A stretch of DNA of 64,000 nt from an uncultured Collinsella sp. GTDB taxonomy: Bacteria > Actinomycetota > Coriobacteriia > Coriobacteriales > Coriobacteriaceae. The stretch is from contig CATXID010000007.1 in NCBI GenBank assembly GCA_958369225.1, positions 1-64,000 of the forward strand. The letters are read 5' to 3'. A program made the translations under genes and the position numbers. The notes beneath the pieces were generated by a model. It was not told where the DNA came from. It saw only the letters and a program-made list of their open reading frames with translations, and did no database searches. Positions 17,158-27,245 of this stretch are shown one piece after another (position 1 is the first letter of the stretch; each line of letters starts with the position of its first letter).

Positions 17158-18036
17158 CTAAAGATTCATGTTGCCGTGGATGTAGGGGGTGACCTCGGGG
17201 GAGATGTGGCCGCAGCCCAGCTCGCGCAGGGCGGACTCGATAGCGGCGGGCAGCGGGGTCTTGCCTTCGGCATCGACGGCGGTACCGCCGAGGGCGGCAA
17301 TCTTTGCGACGTCGGACGGAGCGGCTTCGATATGCATGCAGCCGCCGACCAAGCGCGCACGTACCTGCGCCAGATCAAGATCGTGCAGGTAATCCTCGCA
17401 GGCGCGGATTAAATCGACCTTCTGGCGCGTCAGCTCTTCGCCCGTGGGAACGCGCGTGGCAAGACAGGCTCCCGCCGGCAAGTTCCAAACGGGATAGCCC
17501 CATGCGCGCAACAGCTCGCGCTCCTCATCCTTGGTAAATCCAACCTCCATGAGAGGGGAGCGTACGCCGAGCTCTTCTGCCGCGCGCATACCAGGGCGGT
17601 AGTCGCCGCGATCGCTTGCATTGCTGCCATCGATGACGGTGGGAAAGCCGAGCGACTTGGCGTGGTTGACGATAGCGGTAAAGCCGGCGTACTTGCAGTG
17701 GTAGCAACGGTTGGCATCGTTGCAGGCTACTTGGGGGAGCTGCAGCTGATCGACCGAAAGATTGAGCACGGGGAGCTTAAAATGCGGCCCCTCATTGGTT
17801 TGTCCGTCAACGGAAAGCTCAAACGAGGTCTGTTCGGGCGTGCCGATGAGCGGCGTGGTGAGGTGAACGAGAAGCGTATCGGCAGGCATGATGCGGGCGC
17901 AGACCGCGGCCAAAAAGCTGCTGTCGACGCCGCCGGAAAAGCCGATGGCGACGCGTCCGTATGCCAGTAGCAACTGCTCGAGCGCTGCGAGTTTGTCCTG
18001 AAGCTCCTTTGCAGGTGCGGTAGTGTCTGAAAGCAT
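17158..18036 (-). CDS. larE: ATP-dependent sacrificial sulphur transferase LarE
   Basis: LarE donates sulphur from its own cysteine to build the nickel-pincer nucleotide cofactor of lactate racemase and related enzymes. The protein has 292 residues. The PP-loop is GFSGGVDSS (32-40). NRCYHCK (110-115) and the sacrificial-cysteine motif PAGACLATRVPTG, with Cys191, match LarE family blocks. LarB, LarC and LarA are not in this window, so the cofactor pathway must be completed elsewhere, or the protein serves another sulphur-insertion role. The ATG at 18036 is followed closely by the motif blocks. Confidence 0.88.
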   Translation of the reverse strand: MLSDTTAPAKELQDKLAALEQLLLAYGRVAIGFSGGVDSSFLAAVCARIMPADTLLVHLTTPLIGTPEQTSFELSVDGQTNEGPHFKLPVLNLSVDQLQLPQVACNDANRCYHCKYAGFTAIVNHAKSLGFPTVIDGSNASDRGDYRPGMRAAEELGVRSPLMEVGFTKDEERELLRAWGYPVWNLPAGACLATRVPTGEELTRQKVDLIRACEDYLHDLDLAQVRARLVGGCMHIEAAPSDVAKIAALGGTAVDAEGKTPLPAAIESALRELGCGHISPEVTPYIHGNMNL

Positions 18037-18203
18037 AAAACGTTCCTTACCAATATGTGCTCGGTCGAAAACTATAATCCTACCGAGCTGCTTGTCATAA
18101 GACTTCTATCTATGTAACGAAAGTGCAATATGCTATATACGTTATATACAAGTTTGTAAAGTGCGGTAGAGTGTCAGTAATGCAATCCGGTGAGGGGGCC
18201 GAT

Positions 18204-18854
18204 ATGATCAAGGCTGTAATTTTTGACATGGACGGAACGCTGGTCGATACCGAGCGTTTGGGCATTAAGGCATGGAAGGCGGGCGCTGCCGAGCTGGGGG
18301 TCGCGATTGATGAAGCGCTGATCCATCAGTTTATCGGTCGCACCCTACCCGATGTCATGGACATCCTTGATAAGCATTACGGCAGCCACGAAACCACCGA
18401 GGCGGTCTATGCCCGCCACAAGGAGATTCGCGATGAGATGGTCAAGACCGAACTGGAGCTTAAGGCCGGCGCCGCCGAGTGCATAGACGAGCTGCTGGCT
18501 GCGGGCTATCACGTGGGTCTAGCGACGTCGTCGCGCCTCGCTACGGCCGAGCGCAACCTTAAGATGGTCGGCCTCTTTGACAAGTTTGAAACGGTGGCCT
18601 GTGGCGAGGATGTCGTGCACGGCAAGCCCGACCCCGAGATGTATCTGCTCGCCTGCGAGCGCGCGGGCTTTGCCCCCGAGGAGTGCGCCGTGGTCGAGGA
18701 TTCGCGCAACGGCTGCGTCTCGGGCATCACGGCGGGTTGCCATGTCTTTGCCGTGCCCGATATCGTGCCGCTGCCGCAGGACGTAGTGGATGGCTGCGAG
18801 GCCGTGCTCGACACGTTGTTCGACCTGGCGGCGGCAGTCAAGGCCGTGCGCTAG
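18204..18854 (+). CDS. HAD-superfamily phosphatase (beta-phosphoglucomutase-like)
   Basis: A HAD subfamily IA hydrolase of 216 residues. Motif I FDMDGTLVDTE has catalytic Asp8 and Asp10, motif II is ATSSR, the Lys is in GKPDPEMYL, and motif III is CAVVEDSRNGCVSGITAG. A small helical cap lies between motifs I and II. Substrate specificity is not predictable; sugar phosphate phosphatase or phosphoglucomutase-like activity is usual. The ATG at 18204 has GTGAGGGGG upstream; the longer open frame lacks that support. It is divergent from larE and closed by the long hairpin at 18895. Confidence 0.88.
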   Translation: MIKAVIFDMDGTLVDTERLGIKAWKAGAAELGVAIDEALIHQFIGRTLPDVMDILDKHYGSHETTEAVYARHKEIRDEMVKTELELKAGAAECIDELLAAGYHVGLATSSRLATAERNLKMVGLFDKFETVACGEDVVHGKPDPEMYLLACERAGFAPEECAVVEDSRNGCVSGITAGCHVFAVPDIVPLPQDVVDGCEAVLDTLFDLAAAVKAVR

Positions 18855-18894
18855 ACGATTGCGGTGTTGAAACGAGCAATTGCCCGCGTTTGCG

Positions 18895-18940
18895 CTTAAG
18901 CAAAAGGGGCCCGGCAATGGTCGGGCCCCTTTTGCTTAAG
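18895..18940. terminator. Bidirectional terminator with 18-bp arms
   Basis: CTTAAGCAAAAGGGGCCC and GGGCCCCTTTTGCTTAAG are perfect complements around a short loop. Convergent genes end at 18854 and 18968. Confidence 0.85.
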
Positions 18941-18967
18941 CGGCGACTTAGCATGCTTGCGGGCGTG

Positions 18968-20080
18968 CTATAGATACGCGCCTAGGTTGATGGCCGTGGC
19001 ATCGGTCTGGGTGCTTGCCTGGGTGCTGGCGCGCTCCAGTAGGAACGGACGTACCAATTCTTGGCGGTTGATATCCTCGGCGGCGGTGGCTGCGGTGACG
19101 GTGCGTGCTGCAGAGCCGACGTGGATATGCTTGGTCTTTGTCGGGACCTTGTTCTCGATTTGCTCCATGAGCAGTTGGACACCCTTGCGGCCAATCTCGT
19201 AGCCCGGGGGCGCTACCGTAGTGAGCGGGACCGATCCGCTCCAAGCGAGTGGGTTGCCGTCGCATCCGGCCACGCGAACCTGCTCGGGGACGGAGATGCC
19301 TTTGTCGACCAATGCCGAGATAACGCCCGAGGCCAACACGTCGGTCAGACCGACGACAAAATCGGGGCGTTCGTTGGCAGGGCGCCCGGCAATCTGAGCG
19401 CCAATGCTGTAGCCGTCGGCTGCGGTATTCCACTCTCCGGCGTCAATGACCTCAATTTTGATATCGGGATGCAGGGCGAGGGCCTTGTGAATGCCAAGTA
19501 CGCGCAGGGTGAGCTGCATGAATGCCGCTCTGCCCACAACGGTGATATGGTGTGCGCCGCGGGCGATGGCGAGCTCGGCGATAATGCGCCCCTGTGCCTC
19601 GTTGTCGGCCGCTACGTAGTAGCCGGGCTCGGAGCAATGGATGTCCAGGTGGACAATCGGCACGGGCATCTTGGTCATAGCGGGGTGCCAGTCGGGGGAT
19701 GCCATGGGCTGAACCATGACGCCGGACATCTGGGTGCCCATAAAGTAGCGCAGGTAATGGTCCTGGAGAATATCGTCGTTATCGGCGTTGGCGATGAGCA
19801 GGTCGTAACCGTGCTTTCGGGCCTCGTTATGGGCACCGCTGGCAATTTGGAGCGAAAAGCCGTGATCGAGACGGGGGAGCACCAGGCCAAAGGACTTGGT
19901 GGCGCCGCCCGCGAGCTGACGAGCGCTTTGGTTGGGCAGGTAGCCCAGTCGATTGATGGTTTCGTTTATGAGCTTGAGGGTCTCGGGGCGCAGCTTTTCG
20001 GGATGGTTGAGCGCGTTGGAAACCGTGCCCAGCGAAACCCCTGCCTCGCGCGCGACATCGCTGATTTTTACCTTTGCCAT
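18968..20080 (-). CDS. LacI-family transcriptional regulator
   Basis: A DNA-binding regulator of 370 residues. The LacI helix-turn-helix with hinge is KISDVAREAGVSLGTVSNALNHPEKLRPET (residues about 4-33), followed by the NQSARQLAGG hinge region and a periplasmic-binding-protein-like sensor. The ATG at 20080 has AAAGGGG upstream; an in-frame upstream start at 20125 lacks one. The C-terminal tail after the usual domain end is Ala/Thr/Gln-rich. Its own target could be the inverted repeats at 20263-20295 in the divergent region it shares with glmS, or a distant sugar operon. The effector is unknown. Confidence 0.9.
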   Translation of the reverse strand: MAKVKISDVAREAGVSLGTVSNALNHPEKLRPETLKLINETINRLGYLPNQSARQLAGGATKSFGLVLPRLDHGFSLQIASGAHNEARKHGYDLLIANADNDDILQDHYLRYFMGTQMSGVMVQPMASPDWHPAMTKMPVPIVHLDIHCSEPGYYVAADNEAQGRIIAELAIARGAHHITVVGRAAFMQLTLRVLGIHKALALHPDIKIEVIDAGEWNTAADGYSIGAQIAGRPANERPDFVVGLTDVLASGVISALVDKGISVPEQVRVAGCDGNPLAWSGSVPLTTVAPPGYEIGRKGVQLLMEQIENKVPTKTKHIHVGSAARTVTAATAAEDINRQELVRPFLLERASTQASTQTDATAINLGAYL

Positions 20081-20146
20081 AGCGGCCCCTTTGATGCGTT
20101 TCAAGTACAAGCCAGATTGTAGCATCGCCCGCCCCTAGGGTGTCAA

Positions 20147-20197
20147 AACCTGCCAATTAGGGACAGGTTTATTTTGGCAGGTTTTATCTGGGCAAAC
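20147..20197 (-). repeat. Interspersed repeat, family G copy 2
   Basis: In inverted orientation relative to 17082 and 22308. It starts with AACCTGCCAATTAGGGACAG and ends TTTTATCTGGGCAAA. Confidence 0.7.
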
Positions 20198-20205
20198 GCT
20201 GGGGC

Positions 20206-20248
20206 CCAAGCCACCACGAAGGTGTCTGTCCCCATCGTGGTGGCTTGG
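20206..20248. repeat. Hairpin with CTGTCCCC loop (GGGGACAG class)
   Basis: Arms CCAAGCCACCACGA and TCGTGGTGGCTTGG (14 bp, perfect) enclose AGGTGTCTGTCCCCA. A relative at 58155-58191 has an almost identical loop but arms AACCACCACAAAGG. Confidence 0.8.
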
Positions 20249-20262
20249 CATGTGTGCATCGA

Positions 20263-20295
20263 GTGGTATCTAAGTTGAGATACCACTTCTGGTAT
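20263..20295. promoter_or_regulatory. Overlapping inverted repeats upstream of glmS (operator candidate)
   Basis: GTGGTATCT (20263-20271) and AGATACCAC (20278-20286) are a perfect 9-bp inverted repeat. ATACCA is reused with TGGTAT (20290-20295) as a second dyad. The triple half-site pattern, about 100 bp before the glmS start in a LacI/glmS divergent gap, looks like an operator. A possible -10 TACAAT lies near 20318. No glmS ribozyme is seen. Confidence 0.45.
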
Positions 20296-20396
20296 ATCAG
20301 CTTGCGCTTGCGTGAGTACAATACTCGAACGTTATACGTCTCAGCGCCCCCCGTGCGTGGACGTCTTGCAGTCACGCGAACGAAGGGATTTATCCT

Positions 20397-22244
<1,848 letters not shown>

Positions 22245-22250
22245 TTGGTT

Positions 22251-22267
22251 CCGCCGTTCTAGCGAAC
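22251..22267 (+). repeat. Half copy of the 22-bp stop-codon palindrome (family F)
   Basis: CCGCCGTTCTAGCGAAC begins 7 bp after the glmS stop and in the same frame. The right arm is lost into the adjoining terminator, and its internal stop is TAG instead of TAA. Confidence 0.65.
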
Positions 22268-22305
22268 AAGGCCCGGCTCCGTTGTGGCGGAGTCGGGCCT
22301 TGTTT
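22265..22305 (+). terminator. Terminator after glmS
   Basis: AACAAGGCCCGGCTCCG and CGGAGTCGGGCCTTGTTT form a 17-bp stem with one mismatch and a TTGTGG loop. Confidence 0.85.
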
Positions 22306-22307
22306 CA

Positions 22308-22357
22308 TTTGCCCAGATAAAACCTGGCAAAATAAACCTGTCCCTTTTTGGCAGGTT
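22308..22357 (+). repeat. Interspersed repeat, family G copy 3
   Basis: TTTGCCCAGATAAAACCTGG ... AATAAACCTGTCCCTTTTTG, then GCAGGTT. The repeat supplies the stop codon region of the convergent GntR gene (TTA at 22356-22358). Confidence 0.7.
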
Positions 22358-23057
22358 AGCGGAGCTTGCTGGTCTCGAAGTACTTGGGATATTGGTCCAG
22401 GACCTCGGTCTGGTTGCGGAACATCATATGCAGGTGCTTGCTCACCAAAAAGCTCGCCTCGATGGGGTCGCGGCCGGCGATGGCGCGGCGGATTTGCTTG
22501 TGCTCGTTAACAATCTCCTGATTGTCGAGCGTCTGCGTGGCGGCGCGCAGCCAGCGGAAGCGCTCCAGGTCGGCATTGGTCTCTTCGAGCCACGACCACA
22601 CGGTGCTGCGGCACGCGATGCTAAAGATCATGCGGTGCATGAGGTTGTCGCTTAAAAAGAAGCCGATGCGATCCTCCTCGGCCATGGTCTTTTCCTGCAG
22701 CGCGATGGCTCGGTCGAGCTGCTCGATGCCTGCCGAGGTGGCACGGGCGCAGCACTCCACAATCACCTGCTTTTCCAGGTGCTCGCGAATGTAGCAGGCG
22801 CTCTCGGCAAGAGTGAGGTTGATGGGCGAGACATAGGTGCCGCTTTGGGGCACGGTGCGCACCAGGCCCTCTTGCGCCAGACGCACTAGCGCCTCGCGCA
22901 CAGGGGTGCGCCCCATATCCAGGTCGTCGCAAAGCTGCTTGACGCCCAGTTTTTCGCCCGGCTTGTAGTCCAGGTAGACGATTTTGCGTCGAATGGTGTG
23001 GTAGGACTGGTCCTGCAGGCTCGTTTCCTGCTCGCCGACGTGCATCGATTCTTCCAT
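22356..23057 (-). CDS. GntR-family (FadR/FCD) transcriptional regulator
   Basis: A regulator of 233 residues. The winged helix-turn-helix occupies about 14-80 (YHTIRRKIVYLDYKPGEKLG, then MGRTPVREALVRLAQEGLV). The C-terminal all-helical FCD ligand domain has the metal-type histidines typical of the class (LMHRMIF; NEHKQIRRAIAGRD). It is divergent from the yeiH-type exporter gene, with 193 bp between the starts, so control of that exporter is likely. The stop codon lies in a family G repeat, which may have altered the extreme C-terminus. Confidence 0.9.
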   Translation of the reverse strand: MEESMHVGEQETSLQDQSYHTIRRKIVYLDYKPGEKLGVKQLCDDLDMGRTPVREALVRLAQEGLVRTVPQSGTYVSPINLTLAESACYIREHLEKQVIVECCARATSAGIEQLDRAIALQEKTMAEEDRIGFFLSDNLMHRMIFSIACRSTVWSWLEETNADLERFRWLRAATQTLDNQEIVNEHKQIRRAIAGRDPIEASFLVSKHLHMMFRNQTEVLDQYPKYFETSKLR

Positions 23058-23250
23058 AGTGCCTCACAACCGTTCTATCACACTGATATGTCAGCTGTTA
23101 ATTATGCCGCGAATCAGCTCTCCGCGGTGGGTAATTCGGCTGTTGCCCGAGAACTATTGCGGCGCCTTAGTCTGTGTTTGCATACGGCTGTGCTCAATGT
23201 TGCCGTATCATAAGCCGTCGCAAACGTGAAATAGAAAGAAGGAATCCCAT

Positions 23251-24285
23251 ATGCAACTGTCGAATATCGTACGCGATCGCTGGAAGGGCGTCTTGTTCTG
23301 CCTGATCGTCGCCATCCCCGCGACGTTGCTCGGCAAACAGGTTGAGGTGGTCGGCGGGCCGGTGTTTGCCATCCTCTTTGGCATGGTCCTGGCGCTCGTC
23401 TTTCCCAAGAATCGTCGCGAACAGCTCGCCGCCGGTGTCACCTATACGTCTAAAAAGGTCTTGCAGTACGCGGTAATCCTGCTTGGCTTTGGCATGAACC
23501 TCTCGCAGATTCTGTCCAAAGGCGCTCAGTCGCTGCCGATTATCGTGGCGACGATCTCGACCTCGCTTGTCATCGCCTTCGTGCTCTGCCGCGTTATGAA
23601 CGTACCGGGCAAGATCGCGACGCTCGTGGGTGTGGGTTCGTCGATTTGCGGCGGCTCTGCCATCGCCGCGACCGCGCCCGTCATCGATGCCGACGATCGT
23701 GAGATTGCCCAGGCTATTTCGGTCATCTTCCTGTTTAACGTTATCGCGGCGCTCGTGTTTCCGACGCTCGGCGGCATGCTCGGGCTGACCAACGAGGGCT
23801 TTGGCCTGTTTGCCGGCACCGCCATCAACGACACCTCGTCGGTAACGGCTGCGGCGAGCGCCTGGGACAGTATGCATCCCGGCGCCAATGTGCTCGAAAG
23901 CGCCACAGTGGTCAAGCTCACCAGGACGCTGGCCATTATTCCCATTACGTTGGTTCTCGCATGCTGGCAGATGCATCTGGCGCGCAAGGCCGGCGGCGAC
24001 GCCAAAAGCACGTTCTCGCTTAAACGCGCGTTTCCTATGTTCGTGCTGTTCTTTGTGCTGGCGAGCATAATCACCACGGTGCTTCAGCTTCCTGCATCCA
24101 TTACGGCGCCCATCAAGGAGCTGTCGAAGTTCTTTATCGTGATGGCCATGGCGGCTATTGGCTTTAATACCGATATCGTCGAGCTGGTCAAAAAGGGCGG
24201 CAAGCCCATCGCATTGGGCTTTTGCTGCTGGATTGGCATTGCGTGCATGAGTTTGGGAATGCAGCATGTGCTGGGAATCTGGTAG
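23251..24285 (+). CDS. YeiH/UPF0324-family membrane protein (putative sulphate exporter)
   Basis: An integral membrane protein of 344 residues with about ten hydrophobic helices. Family blocks are GMVLALVFP, KKVLQYAVILLGFGMNL, the signature GSSICGGSAIAATAPVI and GTAINDTSSVTAAASAW. NCBI calls the family putative sulphate exporter, but direct transport evidence is thin. The start ATG follows GAAAGAAGGAAT. It is divergent from the GntR regulator, which is the probable controller. It is followed by a 265-bp gap with an inverted repeat at 24338. Confidence 0.88.
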   Translation: MQLSNIVRDRWKGVLFCLIVAIPATLLGKQVEVVGGPVFAILFGMVLALVFPKNRREQLAAGVTYTSKKVLQYAVILLGFGMNLSQILSKGAQSLPIIVATISTSLVIAFVLCRVMNVPGKIATLVGVGSSICGGSAIAATAPVIDADDREIAQAISVIFLFNVIAALVFPTLGGMLGLTNEGFGLFAGTAINDTSSVTAAASAWDSMHPGANVLESATVVKLTRTLAIIPITLVLACWQMHLARKAGGDAKSTFSLKRAFPMFVLFFVLASIITTVLQLPASITAPIKELSKFFIVMAMAAIGFNTDIVELVKKGGKPIALGFCCWIGIACMSLGMQHVLGIW

Positions 24286-24337
24286 AGAAGTAGCTTATTT
24301 GCGCGCTGCGTGCTGGCGAGCGCATGTCCACGGTGGA

Positions 24338-24402
24338 GCGATAGGAGCTCTTGCGGGTATGGCTTGTCCGCAGGTTTATAGGTCCCGAAGAGCTCTTATC
24401 GC
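24338..24402. repeat. Inverted repeat / possible structured RNA
   Basis: Arms GCGATAGGAGCTCTT (24338-24352) and AAGAGCTCTTATCGC (24388-24402) match in 14 of 15 positions. The 35-nt loop can form its own GCGGG stem. A TATAGT -10-like box follows near 24461. No gene is seen in 24286-24550. Confidence 0.6.
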
Positions 24403-24550
24403 CCCGCCAGGATGGCGATGCGGGGCAACTCATATACTCGCAGGACGGCGGCTTCTGCCCTATAGTGTTTGGTGAGCAATATCGTTCAATTTTGAAACAC
24501 TCGCCCGCGCGGCCGGAGGTGGCGGCGTGGCGCCGAGGACGGGGCGCAAT

Positions 24551-25768
24551 ATGAACAGTGACGCCAAGCTACAAATCTTGATCGAGGCCTTGGCTGCTGC
24601 CGGGGCCTTGGCGTTGGCAATCGATGGGCATGGGCACGTGGCGATTTCGACCATGGATGATGTCGCGCTCGAGCAAGATGTCGCGGCATTTGTCGCCGAG
24701 CGCCTGGGGCGCGTGGGCAACGGCACGCGCCTGGTGATGGGGCATGCGGGAGGGCGCTTGAGCCTCACGGTGCGTCCGGTCGCCAAGGAAGGCGGCGCGC
24801 TTTGGGTGGTCGTGGTCCGCGAGGTGCACGGTGTGGCGGCACACGCGGGTATTGAGTGGCTTAACGCAGATGAGGTCGAGGCGCGCTACGAGGCAAGCGC
24901 GTACGGCATTGTCGAGGGCGCCGCTGCGGTCGCTGGCCCCGTCTGCGAAAGCTATGCCCGCGGCGTGCCCCTCATGTTGGAAGGTGAGCTGGGTGCTGGC
25001 CAGGCAGAGATTGCAAAACGCCTCTATCTGGATGGGCCTTATGCTGACGAACCCTTTGTGTCCGTGGCACTTGACGAGCTCACAGATCGCGGCTGGCGCC
25101 ATCTGCTCAAAAGCTCGGAATCGCCGCTGTTCCAGGCAAGGCTGACCCTTTGTATTGGCGGCTGGCATGCACTTTCGCCGCAGCGTCTGCGCGAGCTTGT
25201 CTCTACGATGACCGACACGGCGCTGGCCGCGCGTTGCCATGTGGTCCTGACGGCAAACGATATGCCGGGCGGTGGCGAAAGCGATCAGGCCGCTTTTGTA
25301 ACCGAGCGCTTGGCGTGCGCAGTAAGTGTGGCGCCTGCGATTGCCGAGCAGGGTGGCGCAGCGAAAAAGGTTGCGCGGTATTTGTCATATCTGTCAGGTG
25401 TCTTTGGAACTGCCGCTCCGAGTATGTCCGAGGAGGCTGCCTCGACGCTCAGCGGCTATCGCTGGCCACGCAACTATCTGCAGCTTCGCGAGGTCTCGGA
25501 ACGACTCTATATATTAGTAGGGTCGGGTGTGGCGGAGCGCGCTGCGGCGGAGGAGGTGCTCGCCCAGGAGGACGTCATCAAAACCGCAACCTTTGGCGCT
25601 CCGACGCTCGACAGCGACCTGTATATCCTGCGTCCACTGGCCGATACCGAACGCGACATCGCGCGGCTGGTCGTAGGCCACCTTCAGGGCAACCGGACCC
25701 GCGCTGCCGAGGTGCTGGGGATAAGCCGCACGACCCTGTGGCGCTTGCTGAAGGACGACGACCGCTGA
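24551..25768 (+). CDS. Degenerate NtrC-like regulator with Fis-type HTH
   Basis: A protein of 405 residues. The N-terminal 120 residues look like a sensory domain. The middle (about 125-320) resembles a sigma-54-activator AAA+ module (LMLEGELGAGQAEIAKRLYL where Walker A should be, LTLCIGGWHALSPQRL at Walker B, HVVLTANDM at sensor I). Walker A has lost its GKT, and no GAFTGA loop is visible. The C-terminus has a clear Fis-type helix-turn-helix (GNRTRAAEVLGISRTTLWRLL). It probably binds DNA without ATP-driven sigma-54 activation. I favour the ATG at 24551; an in-frame start at 24527 is possible. Its targets are unknown. Confidence 0.72.
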   Translation: MNSDAKLQILIEALAAAGALALAIDGHGHVAISTMDDVALEQDVAAFVAERLGRVGNGTRLVMGHAGGRLSLTVRPVAKEGGALWVVVVREVHGVAAHAGIEWLNADEVEARYEASAYGIVEGAAAVAGPVCESYARGVPLMLEGELGAGQAEIAKRLYLDGPYADEPFVSVALDELTDRGWRHLLKSSESPLFQARLTLCIGGWHALSPQRLRELVSTMTDTALAARCHVVLTANDMPGGGESDQAAFVTERLACAVSVAPAIAEQGGAAKKVARYLSYLSGVFGTAAPSMSEEAASTLSGYRWPRNYLQLREVSERLYILVGSGVAERAAAEEVLAQEDVIKTATFGAPTLDSDLYILRPLADTERDIARLVVGHLQGNRTRAAEVLGISRTTLWRLLKDDDR

Positions 25769-25852
25769 GCGAGGCGCCCGTGACCGCGTGCGGTGCGTGT
25801 GCTACAGTCCAAAGCAGTAATGTTTCGATTGTGTTACGGCGTGCGGGGGCGT

Positions 25853-26437
25853 ATGGCGGAGACTTCAAAACCAAACCGGAATAGACGGGGCGCGGCTCCA
25901 GTTAACCGCCGCACGACGTCCCGGACGTGGGGCAAGCACGCGTCGGGGTTCGACGGTTCGTTCAAGCGCACCAAATACGGCTATCCTTCGGCAAGCGCTC
26001 GCTTGGCCATGCAGGCTGAGTCGTCGCTGCGGGGGCGCAAGCGCGTGGTGGGCTCTAAGCTCAAGCACGACGGAACGCTGGGCTATATCAGCCGCGGTGC
26101 GGCTCGCCGCAGTGGGCTCAATCCCGCTGGCTGGCATCGTTACGTGCCGATTGCAGTTGTTGTTGCGGTGGTTGTCATCGCACTTGCCGCACTCGGCTAC
26201 GCTGGCGGCGGCGTCGACCTGAGTGCGATGTTCAAGTCTGCTGAGCTCGCGCATGCCGGCACAGAGCTTGTCGAGGGTGCTCAGGCCCAGACGGGCGTGG
26301 CGCCTCAGCGCGGTATTGTTGCCGCCGCCGCAACGATCGCCGATGCCCAAAAGGGCGAGGATACGGACAGCGAGGTTGGCGAAACCAGCGCAAACGGCGT
26401 GGGTTCGCAGGTCACGCCCGTACCACAAGGCCAATAA
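25853..26437 (+). CDS. Single-pass membrane protein of unknown function
   Basis: A protein of 194 residues that I do not recognise. The N-terminal 95 residues are strongly basic (Arg, Lys) with repeated Gly/Ser. One transmembrane helix spans about 98-117 (YVPIAVVVAVVVIALAALGY), and the rest is an Ala/Glu/Gln-rich outer tail ending VTPVPQGQ. A cytoplasmic basic domain and an external tail are the simplest topology. The ATG 25853 is chosen because upstream codons overlap non-coding sequence; the ribosome site is weak (GGGGGC). It lies just upstream of the surface-protein block. Confidence 0.6.
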   Translation: MAETSKPNRNRRGAAPVNRRTTSRTWGKHASGFDGSFKRTKYGYPSASARLAMQAESSLRGRKRVVGSKLKHDGTLGYISRGAARRSGLNPAGWHRYVPIAVVVAVVVIALAALGYAGGGVDLSAMFKSAELAHAGTELVEGAQAQTGVAPQRGIVAAAATIADAQKGEDTDSEVGETSANGVGSQVTPVPQGQ

Positions 26438-26595
26438 GTCACAGAACCATCGCACTAAGTCGCTGTTTGGGGTCAATGAGTGAGCAAAAAAGCAGTAATG
26501 TTGTTTCATGTAGAACTCATTAGTCGCAATTTGAAAAAAGGCTATACTACTAGGCACTTAAAGGTCCACAAGCTGCAAGTTGAGGAGTACCTAAC

Positions 26596-27159
26596 ATGAA
26601 GAAGAGATTCATGGCAGCACTGAGCGTTCTCGCTCTTGCCCTGGCTCTGCCCGTGGCTGCTTTCGCCGCCCCGAGCCCTGCCAACACCACCGCCACCGGC
26701 GCCAACAACGTGACCGCCAGCGTTAACAACGCTAACGTCAAGGTTGTTTCCACCACCAAGAACGCCGAGGGCACCCCTGCTGACGCCAACGTGGTCGCTT
26801 CCTTTGAGATCACCGAGACCGTCGAGGGTACCGTTTCTGAGTCCAACCCGCTGACCGTCACCTTCACCCTTGGCAAGGCTTACGCCAACGCCAAGGTTAC
26901 CGTCTATGTCCAGCACAACGACGGTAGCAGGGAGACCCTGAACCTCACTGCCGACAACAACGGCAATGTTACCTTTAAGGTCACCAAGCTCTCCACCTAC
27001 ACCATCGTGGCTGAAAAGACCGCTGCTGGTGCTGCCACCACCGACAACGGCGCTAAGTCCCCGGCTACCGGTGTGAACACCACCGCTGTTGCCGCCGTGG
27101 CTGCCGTTGCCGCTGCTGGTGCTGCCTGCGCTTTTGTTGCTCTTCGTAAGAACAACTAG
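26596..27159 (+). CDS. Sortase-anchored small surface protein (SPATG motif)
   Basis: A secreted, cell-wall-sorted protein of 187 residues. A signal peptide (MKKRFMAALSVLALALALPV) cleaves near residue 25 (AFA-AP). The body has Asn/Thr-rich beta-strand repeats up to about 140. The C-terminal sorting signal is SPATG at 155-159, then a hydrophobic helix and the basic end RKNN. The motif differs from LPxTG and fits a non-class-A sortase. It is followed directly by a class B sortase gene. A TATACT -10 lies at 26543-26548. Codon use is strongly biased to the preferred C-ending codons, suggesting high expression. Confidence 0.82.
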   Translation: MKKRFMAALSVLALALALPVAAFAAPSPANTTATGANNVTASVNNANVKVVSTTKNAEGTPADANVVASFEITETVEGTVSESNPLTVTFTLGKAYANAKVTVYVQHNDGSRETLNLTADNNGNVTFKVTKLSTYTIVAEKTAAGAATTDNGAKSPATGVNTTAVAAVAAVAAAGAACAFVALRKNN

Positions 27160-27188
27160 CACACACACGGTTTCAACCGTAAGATTTG

Positions 27189-27220
27189 AGGACCCGTACT
27201 TGTGCGGGTCCTTTTTTTGG
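27189..27220 (+). terminator. Terminator between the surface protein and sortase genes
   Basis: AGGACCCGTAC and GTGCGGGTCCT are followed by seven T. It would reduce read-through into the sortase gene, giving high substrate and low enzyme. Confidence 0.85.
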
Positions 27221-27245
27221 CCGATTTACAGGGTAAGGGAACACC

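Noticed and set aside
20300..20396. glmS ribozyme
   Set aside because: The region just before glmS lacks the conserved ribozyme core, and the class is mainly known from Firmicutes.
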